Source of the DNA: Dialister hominis
Lineage (GTDB): Bacteria > Bacillota > Negativicutes > Veillonellales > Dialisteraceae
DNA: 64,000 bases
NCBI RefSeq assembly: GCF_007164725.1
Contig: NZ_AP019697.1
Span: 1,268,501 to 1,332,500 of the forward strand
Direction of reading: 5' to 3'
This document shows, piece after piece, positions 55,114-64,000 of the stretch. The position numbers and the translations under genes are program-made. Under the pieces are notes generated by a model that saw nothing but the letters and a program-made list of their open reading frames with translations, searched no databases and had not been told where the DNA came from. Numbering within the stretch: position 1 is the stretch's first letter; each line of letters opens with the position of its first letter.

Positions 55114-56502
55114 TCAGGCGTCTGTATAGCTGCTGTCATCGTCTTTATAGAGGGTCACGCCCCCTTCTGCACCACTGCTGCCGGAAGATCCGGAGCCGCC
55201 GCTGAAGCCGAAGTCCTTCCAGGTCACATCGGACTGGGCCTGTACTGACTGGGCCACGATGCTTCCTACGAGCCCTGCCCCTGCATAAAGGGTCACATCT
55301 CCCTGGGGTGCATAAACAAGGGCACGAAGCGGTTTATCTCCCGAAGGAGCAATGGTCACATTGCCATGGAGGGAAATGATGATCATGTAATCGGAATCGG
55401 ACTGGCTCTGGTAATTATTGGGGTTAATAGCAATATCGCCGTCCACGATGATTACCTTATATTCCCGGTAATCATTAAAACCATCACCTCCGCGGTTCGT
55501 ATCACTGTAATGACCGTCAGTCCGCACATAAACCGACTCATCGCTGCTGTTCCTGTACTTTTCTACCAGGCTGTAGATACCACTGGTATTGGAATTGCTG
55601 GGACTCAGGGAAATATCCCTGGCACCGGACTGGGCCACATAGTTTTCTGAAGCCACCACGTCCCGTCCTGCTGCCGTGCCATCATCAAAGCCAAGACGCA
55701 TATAATGGCGCCAGGTATACTGCCCCTGGGCCCAGCTGTAGGGAGACCGGATCCAATCATCGTGGGTATAAAGACCTTGCCCCTCAGTTTCATTGACATG
55801 ATCCCAGTAGTTATCCGAAAAATTGGACCACAGGTCCCGGTCATTGGCTATGGAGGTGGTAAAGTTTCCGGGATCAACCATAAAAGCCCTGCGTCCATTG
55901 ATCACGTTATTCGTCAGATAAATGGGTCCATCGGCGTGAACCTTTCCCTTGATATGAAGATAGGGATGGTTGAAGTACAGGGCATTCTGATCCCAGGGAT
56001 AGGAATTGTCCCAAGCCATATTATGGGGTTTACCTTTATGGCCCCCATAAATGGCATAGTCGAAAATACCGCTGCTCCCCTTCTCATCGGGAGTCACCTT
56101 TGCTGTGGAAACCACGGACACATGCATGGAATCCCGGCCGATGATACGGATAAAGTTGGTAGGAACCTCGGCGCTGTCATAGAGGGAAATAAGGGTCCCT
56201 TTGGTAGGATCCCCCTCTTTATAGCGGTACCGGATCCGGTCAATCTTATAACCGTCCCTGCCCATATTGGAATTCATATACTCTTCCATACGGGTGCGGG
56301 TATTTCCCTGGTCCTGGTTCACTTTATACACATAGGCCCCTGCCAGCACAGCAGCATCGGTCCCGTTCTGGAGCTTGGACTGATAGGCCCAGCCTTTGCC
56401 CAGGTCTGCCGCCAGGCAGGTAAAAAGAAATATGACAGGAACAAGAATGGCTGTCAGAACAAGAAAAGCGCCCTTCTGTCCCCTAAAAATCCTGCTAAAC
56501 AT
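55114..56502 (-). CDS. TadG-like (Tad domain) secreted/pilus-associated protein 2
   Basis: 462 residues, paralogue of the next gene. N-terminus FRGQKGAFLVLTAILVPVIF, then AADLGKGWAYQSKLQNGTDA followed by AVLAGAYVY. The C-terminal domain shares the strand pattern (IIISLHGNVTIAP, LRALVYAPQGDVTL, GSIVAQSVQAQ, WKDFGFSGG), a Gly/Ser linker, and the tail VTLYKDDDSSYTDA. It lies 39 bases after the prepilin peptidase gene and probably shares its transcript. The peptidase may process the G-AFLVL signal; that is inference. GC-rich compared with its paralogue. Confidence 0.82.
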   Translation of the reverse strand: MFSRIFRGQKGAFLVLTAILVPVIFLFTCLAADLGKGWAYQSKLQNGTDAAVLAGAYVYKVNQDQGNTRTRMEEYMNSNMGRDGYKIDRIRYRYKEGDPTKGTLISLYDSAEVPTNFIRIIGRDSMHVSVVSTAKVTPDEKGSSGIFDYAIYGGHKGKPHNMAWDNSYPWDQNALYFNHPYLHIKGKVHADGPIYLTNNVINGRRAFMVDPGNFTTSIANDRDLWSNFSDNYWDHVNETEGQGLYTHDDWIRSPYSWAQGQYTWRHYMRLGFDDGTAAGRDVVASENYVAQSGARDISLSPSNSNTSGIYSLVEKYRNSSDESVYVRTDGHYSDTNRGGDGFNDYREYKVIIVDGDIAINPNNYQSQSDSDYMIIISLHGNVTIAPSGDKPLRALVYAPQGDVTLYAGAGLVGSIVAQSVQAQSDVTWKDFGFSGGSGSSGSSGAEGGVTLYKDDDSSYTDA

Positions 56503-56541
56503 CGGAACGTCCTCTTTTCAGTATGCAATTAAATGATAAAC

Positions 56542-57189
56542 TTATAATCCCCGAACCAAAAACAGCGCAATTGTGGTCAATGCAAAATAGGGTCCATAGG
56601 CAAAGGCGGACTTCCGTTTCTTCTTCCCCGTCAGAAGAAGCAGGAGCGCCACCAAGCCGCCCAGAATAATCCCAATCATGGATACCGCAAACAGGGCATC
56701 GGTTCCCAGCCAAAGGCCAAGGCAGGCGATGAGCTTGATGTCTCCGCCGCCCAGTGCCCCACGGGACAATATTGCAATGATGAGAAACAGCACACCTCCT
56801 GCCGCTGCAGCAATCAGATGATCAATGGCTATGGGTAGAAACAGCGCGCAGCAAAGTACTCCTCCCGCTGCTAAAGGAATGATCATGTCATTAAAAATGC
56901 AGTACTGCTCAAAATCTGTTGCAATGATCAAAAGCAGCAATCCGCAAAGTGCAAGTGCCAAAACTAAAATAATTCCCTGTGAAACGAAGAAGAGTCTGAT
57001 GCCGGTCAGGAAAAACAGCAGCGTCAGCAGCTTTACTCTGTACCTGGCCCTGCTTCCTACTGCATCAGGAAATGATAAAATCGAATGATTTTTGAGGTAT
57101 AACCTATCAATCCACAGGGATCCATACTTTCCAAAGAAAAAGGACATCGCCAGCAAAAGCGCTCCATAAGCAATTAAGAAATAATCCAT
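56542..57189 (-). CDS. Prepilin peptidase (A24 family), minimal form
   Basis: 215 residues, polytopic aspartate protease of the inner membrane. The two catalytic Asp are seen in IATDFEQYCIFND and in LGGGDIKLIACLGLW (GxGD motif). There is no N-terminal methylase domain with Cys pairs, so it is the short TadV/CpaA-like or archaeal-like type. It heads a short operon with the TadG-like gene. Confidence 0.9.
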   Translation of the reverse strand: MDYFLIAYGALLLAMSFFFGKYGSLWIDRLYLKNHSILSFPDAVGSRARYRVKLLTLLFFLTGIRLFFVSQGIILVLALALCGLLLLIIATDFEQYCIFNDMIIPLAAGGVLCCALFLPIAIDHLIAAAAGGVLFLIIAILSRGALGGGDIKLIACLGLWLGTDALFAVSMIGIILGGLVALLLLLTGKKKRKSAFAYGPYFALTTIALFLVRGL

Positions 57190-57285
57190 GACCGTCTCCC
57201 AATAAACAAAACTTTGTTACAATATTTTTTATTATACAACGAAAACTTATCAGAATAACAAATATCAGTGAAGTATTCCGTAAAT

Positions 57286-57334
57286 AAGAAAAGGCCCCGA
57301 TTGACGCTGCCAATCCAGGACCTTCTCTTATTTA
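57286..57334 (-). terminator. Terminator of the BCCT transporter gene
   Basis: On the minus strand AGAAGGTCCTGGATTG pairs with CAATCGGGGCCTTTTCT around a short loop, with T's following. Confidence 0.75.
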
Positions 57335-57361
57335 ATAAACTGTATTTCTGAAACCATCTGA

Positions 57362-59374
57362 TTAATCTTCTGTATCGAAGATGAAAAGTTTATGTTTTTT
57401 ATCAGAAACCAGTTTTGTAAATCTATCATATTGTCTCAATATATCAACAATAATCTCATCTTTCTTCATATAGCGGACAGGATACCCGGTTCTGCCATCC
57501 TCAAAATAACTCATGGGAACATAAACAACTTCACTATCAACTTGAGGCATGGAGTCATTTTTGATGGCAAAATCAGAAACATTATGGATTTCGCAATCAA
57601 TACCATACTTGAAATTTCTAATAGAATCCTGCTTAATAATAAACTCCGCTTTAGGAAGCAGCGATTCAGAATCATACTCAACCGTAGCTTCTACTCCATA
57701 CTTTTTCATCTCATCTGCCAGTTCTTCAAAAGCCGGTACAGCCACTTCCCTGATAAACTTTCTGGCATTCACGAGATCTGGTTTTCTAGACATAGAATGA
57801 AGCCTTTCCTTCCACAAGGAGCCCGTCCAGTAGGAAGTACAAACAGAAAGCCCGCGGCTGAAATATCCGTTATCGACTAAAAGACCGTCCCACAAGCAGA
57901 AGCAAAGAACAATCATGACAACCAGGAACGGAAGCGCCATAACCATCGTCATCGCCTGCAGTGCCCCAAGACCGCCGGAATATAAAAGGACAATAGCCAG
58001 AAGAGCTAAAGATGCGCCCCAGAAAATACTCTGCCATTTAGGGAATCCGGATTTGCCATAGGAAGCAATGGTATTGATAACAAAAATACCAGAGTCAGCC
58101 GAAGTTACAAAAAATAATGCAATGATGACAACAGAAATGAAAGATGTCACACTACCCAGCGGAAGATGATTCAGGAAAGCGAAGAGCAAAGCTTCTGTCT
58201 CGCCTGAAATTGCAGAAATAGAGCCATTGGTCTGCAAATCCACCCAGATGGCACTATTCCCAAAAATAGTCATCCAAAGCAGATTGAACAAAGTCGGAAC
58301 GAACAAGACCCCAAGGACAAACTCACGAATCGTACGCCCTCTGGAAATCTTTGCAATGAACATGCCGACAAATGGCGCCCAGGCAATCCACCATGCCCAG
58401 TAAACGACCGTCCAGGAAGTGAACCATCCTTCATTTTCAGGATCATAGGCAAATGTCCTGAAACTCAAAGGAATAATATTATGGATATACTCGCCAAGAT
58501 TCTGCGTGAAATCACTCATAATCATCATGGAAGGCCCCGCAAGCAGGACAAAAAGCAGCAGTCCAAGTGCTAAAAGCAGATTAATTTCACTTAAATGGCG
58601 AACACCCTTACCAACTCCTGATATCGCAGATAAAATCGAAAACGATATCGAAACAATTATGATGACAATCAGCTGGGGCATATCAATATGAGAAATGAAG
58701 CCAATCTGCTTCAATCCTGCTCCAAGCTGCAGAGCGCCGAATCCCAATGTTGTTGTAATACCGAAAATCGTACAGCAAAGTGCAGTTATATCAATAATAC
58801 GGCCGAGAGCACCATCCAGACGATTCTTAAGCAGTGGATAAAAACCACTTCTTACGGTCAGCGGCAAATGATAGCGGAAACCAAAATACGCCAATGCCAG
58901 TCCAAGTACACCATAGATTGCCCAAGCGTGTATCCCCCAATGGAAAAATGTATTGAGCATGGCAGTTTCAGCACGAGCCCCCTGAGACAGGTTAGGATCA
59001 AGAGGAAGGGCATAGTGAGAAATTGGTTCGGCTACGCCAAAGTACATAAGTCCGATTCCCATTCCGGCAGCGAAGAGCATTGCAATCCAGGATAAAAACG
59101 GATACTCAGGTTCTTCATCATCATCTCCCAGACGTATATCCCCTAATTTGCTGACGCAGAGGAGAAGGAGAAAAATAACAAAGCAGGATACGCCAAGAAT
59201 AAAGAGCCAGCCCCAAGATTTGGTAATCCATTGTTTTGCTTCATTGAGATAGTAACCTGAAGATCCCGGGAAAGCAGCACATGCAATCACAACTGCCAAT
59301 ATCACTATAATTCCGGGTATCGTGACCCATGAATTAAAAGTGGAACGGAATGGGAATTTACGAGAATCATCCAA
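57362..59374 (-). CDS. BCCT-family (betaine/carnitine/choline) transporter
   Basis: 670 residues with twelve predicted membrane segments. Family signatures: FAAGMGIGLMYFGVAEPISH, FFHWGIHAWAIY, and the aromatic box segment TVVYWAWWIAWAPFVGMFIA followed by SRGRTIREFVLG. The cytoplasmic C-terminal domain of about 170 residues is long, as in E. coli BetT-type proteins, and may sense osmotic strength. Start is TTG at 59374, eight bases after GGAGG; no ATG gives the full N-terminus. The exact substrate cannot be read from sequence. Glycine methyl-motif spacing (GMGIG) suggests proton or sodium coupling, but this is not resolved. Confidence 0.94.
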   Translation of the reverse strand: MDDSRKFPFRSTFNSWVTIPGIIVILAVVIACAAFPGSSGYYLNEAKQWITKSWGWLFILGVSCFVIFLLLLCVSKLGDIRLGDDDEEPEYPFLSWIAMLFAAGMGIGLMYFGVAEPISHYALPLDPNLSQGARAETAMLNTFFHWGIHAWAIYGVLGLALAYFGFRYHLPLTVRSGFYPLLKNRLDGALGRIIDITALCCTIFGITTTLGFGALQLGAGLKQIGFISHIDMPQLIVIIIVSISFSILSAISGVGKGVRHLSEINLLLALGLLLFVLLAGPSMMIMSDFTQNLGEYIHNIIPLSFRTFAYDPENEGWFTSWTVVYWAWWIAWAPFVGMFIAKISRGRTIREFVLGVLFVPTLFNLLWMTIFGNSAIWVDLQTNGSISAISGETEALLFAFLNHLPLGSVTSFISVVIIALFFVTSADSGIFVINTIASYGKSGFPKWQSIFWGASLALLAIVLLYSGGLGALQAMTMVMALPFLVVMIVLCFCLWDGLLVDNGYFSRGLSVCTSYWTGSLWKERLHSMSRKPDLVNARKFIREVAVPAFEELADEMKKYGVEATVEYDSESLLPKAEFIIKQDSIRNFKYGIDCEIHNVSDFAIKNDSMPQVDSEVVYVPMSYFEDGRTGYPVRYMKKDEIIVDILRQYDRFTKLVSDKKHKLFIFDTED

Positions 59375-59707
59375 TGGAACCGCCTCCAGTCAAAAAACAA
59401 TAATTTATAATAACTGCACTTCATCAATCCATTCTGATTAATAAACACAGCAAAAGAGAGATTAAGCCTAGTTGAGCTGTTCTCCCTAAACTCGTTATAG
59501 ATAAATCTATAGCGATATATTAATATCTTTTATTATACCATAAGTCACTTATGTATCCAAATTATAAAATCTTAATAATGTTCGATAAGTGGCGAATCCG
59601 GAAGAAAACAAAAGAAAAATTATATAATCTGAATGAGTTTAGTAAAATACGGTTACCCTTCTATTTTTTATCGAAAAGCAGTATTCGATAACGTATAAAT
59701 GGAAAAT
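59375..59707. other. Intergenic stretch upstream of the BCCT gene
   Basis: AT-rich, with TATAAAT-like elements on the minus strand about 25-40 bases before the TTG start. Nothing else supported. Confidence 0.4.
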
Positions 59708-59709
59708 GA

Positions 59710-59742
59710 AAAAGACGTTGACTTGTAATCAGCCAACGCCTT
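59710..59742 (-). terminator. Terminator of the broken phosphoethanolamine-transferase gene
   Basis: On the minus strand GGCGTTG...CAACGTC, then TTTTTC. Confidence 0.7.
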
Positions 59743-59817
59743 GTACTTCTTAATCTTTCAAAAATTCTCACACATTGAGAATACATTGATTTCATTAAGA
59801 TTTTAATATACCTTCAC

Positions 59818-61023
59818 TTAGGATTCTATTCTCCTCTCACCATGCATTGTCAAAGAATTATCCTTTGTTCTGTCATATGCAATATTCCCGAGGGTAAGAT
59901 TCGATTCTTCCATAGGTGCGCCCTGAATACCCATAATCTCTACCATAAAGTTGTACAGAAGATCATTAGTCCAATATGAACTCCTTTGATCGATCAAAGG
60001 AGAGAATAAATAAGAGTGATTTTCCCTATATCTTTCTGAAAAATGAGCAATGAGAGGAATACGTGTCATTTGATTGGAAAACTTAGTCGGTTCATGAGCC
60101 GTCCCATCATCAGGTTCTTCCCCATGATCAGAAAAATATATAAATCCCTGGAAATTAGGATTGTCCTTGACAAGGTCATACAGCCTGCTCACCACATAGT
60201 CCGTATAAAGTATAGCATTATCATATTCGCTGGTTTTGCTAACCTTACGATCAAACTTTTGATACTTAAAGGGATAACGTTCTGTATATAACTGATGACA
60301 GCCCATAAGATGGTATACAATCAGAGCATTGTCTGCATTTTTGAGGTCTGGAGTCTGATCTGCCAACTCCTCATCATAATAATTTGAGCGTATATATTCA
60401 CCAACATCGCCATTCAACCAAATCTGATGATTGGCCATAGATGCGATTTCAGCTATAGGTGTATCAAAAATACCATAGCGCTCCTGATTACTGATCCAGT
60501 AAGTATCAAATCCCGCCGCGGCAGCAACTTCTATCAATGAATAGGCCTGTGCCATAGATACAGAATTATACTGATTCTTATCCGTCAATGCATAGGTCAA
60601 GACGGGAACCGTAGTCACATAATTTGAATATGCTTTTTTAAAACAGATGGTGCCTGGCTCTTTAACAAATTGAGACATCCAGGGCGTCGTATCAAAACGA
60701 TATCCATAAACGGACATATGATCTCTTGCTGTTGACTCACCAATGACAAGTACATAGATCCCTTTATGCTCTGGAAGCACTGAGAGTGTACCTAAGTTAT
60801 ATAAATACTGCATCCTTTCCTGTCGGTTTTTAGCGAAAGAGGTATATCTTTTAACCGAATTCTTGAAGGAATCCATAATACGCACGGGTTCGTACCCGAC
60901 AAATGAATATGTTACCTTCACACCTAAAAACAAAAGAAAAATTGTAAGAATTAACGACCCCCATAGATACCGGCGCGAAGCAAATTCAATACGTTTTCGC
61001 ATGCTGATACAGATTATACGCAC
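59818..61023 (-). pseudogene. Phosphoethanolamine-transferase-like gene, catalytic part
   Basis: 401-codon frame, starting at a GTG that overlaps the TAG stop of the segment before it. Sulfatase-fold catalytic domain of the EptA/CptA type: VLVIGESTARDHMSVYGYRF with the nucleophile Thr, MGCHQLYTERYPF, and FSDHGEEPDDGTAHEP with metal ligands. These enzymes add phosphoethanolamine to lipid A or other outer-membrane lipids from the periplasm. This part has only the last membrane helix; the rest of the membrane domain lies upstream in two other pieces. A separate start here is unlikely to make a normal protein. Confidence 0.8.
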
Positions 61024-61025
61024 TA

Positions 61026-61256
61026 CGTAACCAATAAAAATCCTAGAAAAGCAAAGAGCAGGCTAAATATATTTTGAGTCAATAAATAGTCTATAGCTTC
61101 TTTTAAATTTGTCTGATAGACCGCTAAAATAATATCGGAACGTAAATAATGATGGCTGACAATATAATATATCCAAAACAGCAAATTAGATAAAGCAAAA
61201 GGTATAAGGCTGAAAATAATCCACAGACCAGCAATTACACGCCCTACGCTGCATTT
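61026..61256 (-). pseudogene. Phosphoethanolamine-transferase-like gene, middle membrane segment
   Basis: Reading on from the TGA of the next piece, 77 codons stay open: KCSVGRVIAGLWIIFSLIPF, two further hydrophobic segments and the family-like ILAVYQTNLKEAIDYL (compare the QTN..E..EY region of EptA proteins), ending GFLLVT and TAG. There is no good start codon. The frame then changes between this piece and the catalytic part. Confidence 0.75.
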
Positions 61257-61631
61257 TCACAAAATAGCTGCAATATTATTAATGCAGAAGCCTATAAGGA
61301 GGATAGATATCCAGATTATACTCGCTAGAGAAATGTTTACAAAAATATCTAACGCCATTACGATGATATGATCAAATAATTTAATTAGAATTCCGCTGCA
61401 GAGAAAAAACATCATCCCGAGATATGCAATAAGAAAATTCCGTCTAAATCCGCAGATCCACCATGCAAAAGCAAAAAGAAGTGCAGAATATAAGACTCCA
61501 ATATTAAATCCATAAGAATAAAAATGATCAGTCAGGATATACGCTAAAAATGTGATCATATATATATACAAAAAGATAACTAAAAACATCTTTTCAAGAT
61601 TAACTTTATTCTTTGCTAAAAATTTATTCAT
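61257..61631 (-). pseudogene. Phosphoethanolamine-transferase-like gene, N-terminal membrane segment
   Basis: 124 codons with three to four hydrophobic segments (MFLVIFLYIYMITFLAYILT; FLIAYLGMMFFLCSGILI; ISLASIIWISILLIGF). It ends at a TGA that is in the same frame as the middle segment. Together the three pieces would give a protein of about 600 residues, the family size. The promoter region was not identified. Confidence 0.7.
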
Positions 61632-61830
61632 AAAAGCTCTCCCAGATGCACGCTGATAAAATGATCACTGTCCGAGTGCAGTACAAAGTAGAAAGTGTCC
61701 TAAAGCAGATAAAAACAACTGCACTCCTATGTCTATATATAATAATTATCATTTAACTTATATAATAAAGCAACCTAAAAGACAATCATTCAAAGACATT
61801 TTGTTGTGTTTTGAATAAAGTAATAACTTA
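61632..61830. other. Intergenic stretch, nothing recognised
   Basis: AT-rich sequence between the broken transferase gene and the rRNA-derived repeats. Confidence 0.4.
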
Positions 61831-62133
61831 TTCTGTCATAATTGCTGGATAGTTTCCTTGGATCATCTCGGCCCGTTGTTCACCGTATCGGCCGAGATGT
61901 ATCTGAACATAATAGTATAGATAAAATAAAAACGCCAATCAAAACGATTGACATCCTTTCTATTAATCAGCGATACTTGTTGTTCGCCATTCCAGCCAAG
62001 ATGAGGTAGCAGGTATTCTAACAAAATAAAAAAACGCCAATCGCAATGATTGACGTCCTTCTTTCTTAATCAGCTCTGCTTGTTCCTCCCAGCCATCCCA
62101 GCCGAGATGACACAGCAGGTATCTGCACAAATA
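61830..62133 (-). repeat. Tandem decayed copies of the 5S rRNA tail, each with a terminator
   Basis: Three imperfect units of about 105 bases, read on the minus strand. Each resembles the end of the 5S gene (TTGGCTGG..., then GGGAGGA and GCTGATTAA) and is followed by a hairpin and T's: GACGTCAATC/GATTGGCGTT (62033-62057) and GATGTCAATC/GATTGGCGTT (61930-61955). The third unit (about 61835-61900) is more worn. See Findings. Confidence 0.7.
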
Positions 62134-62167
62134 AAAATAGCACTTACAATTAAGTAAGTGCTATTTT
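62134..62167 (-). terminator. rRNA operon terminator
   Basis: Stem AAAATAGCACTTAC/GTAAGTGCTATTTT followed by TTTTTATTT on the minus strand, directly after the 5S gene. Confidence 0.85.
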
Positions 62168-62174
62168 CTAGTTA

Positions 62175-62290
62175 ATCAGCAGCTTCCTATCCTCCCAGGC
62201 CGCTTCCAGCCAAGTACTTTCGGCGTTTGTGAGCTTAACTACCGTGTTCGGCATGGGTACGGGTGTATCCTCACAGCTATCGCCACTGAA
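62175..62290 (-). rRNA. rrf: 5S ribosomal RNA
   Basis: About 116 bases. The 5' part reads TCAGTGGCGATAGCTGTGAG, with CACCCGTACCCATGCCGAAC in loop A/B and GTAGTTAAGCTC following, and the 3' part AGGATAGGAAGCTGCTGA. Ends are estimated to within a few bases. Confidence 0.95.
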
Positions 62291-62371
62291 TCTGAGAGTC
62301 TGTTCTCTCAAAACTATACAGAAGAAGTTCCGAAGGCTCTTTCAAGCCGGTCGTGCTTTTGTGAAATTAAG

Positions 62372-64000
<1,629 letters not shown>

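Overview
The window reads as a chromosomal segment of a low- to mid-GC anaerobe of the Negativicutes (Veillonellaceae-like; Dialister is my best guess). Reasons: pyruvate:ferredoxin oxidoreductase (nifJ), T-box control and a PyrD1B/PyrK pair of Firmicutes type, together with a lipid phosphoethanolamine-transferase-like gene expected of a diderm. The genus is inferred from gene content and style, not from a database search.

Layout. 1-2.6 kb: a secreted peptidoglycan-binding protein (partial) and an AGCS sodium:amino-acid symporter. 2.7-10.9 kb: a tightly overlapping pyrimidine operon on the minus strand (pyrB-pyrC-carA-carB-pyrK-pyrD). 11-15.5 kb: a stand-alone OLD-family nuclease, ybaK, a four-gene tRNA cluster (Asp-Gly-Cys-Leu) with its own promoter and terminator, a small membrane protein and a LysR regulator. 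16-24.7 kb: nifJ, a small unknown gene, a Y-family polymerase/YolD pair, an orphan branched-chain-amino-acid binding lipoprotein behind a T-box leader with two antiterminator/terminator modules, and a PhzF-like isomerase. 25-31 kb: a lipid kinase, a TAXI-TRAP uptake operon (binding protein, DUF1850, fused permease), dcd and an HNH-like gene. 31-46 kb: prfC, a lactate/malate-family dehydrogenase, aroF, a pyridoxal-kinase-like gene, a flavodoxin lipoprotein, an OGG1-type glycosylase, a coiled-coil protein, a membrane-anchored hydrolase and two GGDEF proteins, with ISL3 and IS1182 elements inserted at terminators.

46-62 kb is accessory. An IS30 element has cut off the front of a large GGDEF gene. 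An IS110 element with long non-coding flanks (possible bridge RNA) sits between clusters of short GC-rich hairpin repeats. Then come a FAD oxidoreductase plus GT-C-like membrane protein pair, two TadG-like secreted proteins with a minimal prepilin peptidase, a BCCT transporter, and a phosphoethanolamine-transferase-like gene broken by a stop codon and a frame change. The window ends in an rRNA operon read leftwards (23S partial, 5S), followed by tandem decayed copies of the 5S tail, each with a terminator.

Housekeeping genes mostly lie on the minus strand. Convergent gene pairs are repeatedly separated by a shared hairpin family (GGCTGTGACAAAATG...), which acts as bidirectional terminators. 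No CRISPR array, prophage or integrase is visible.
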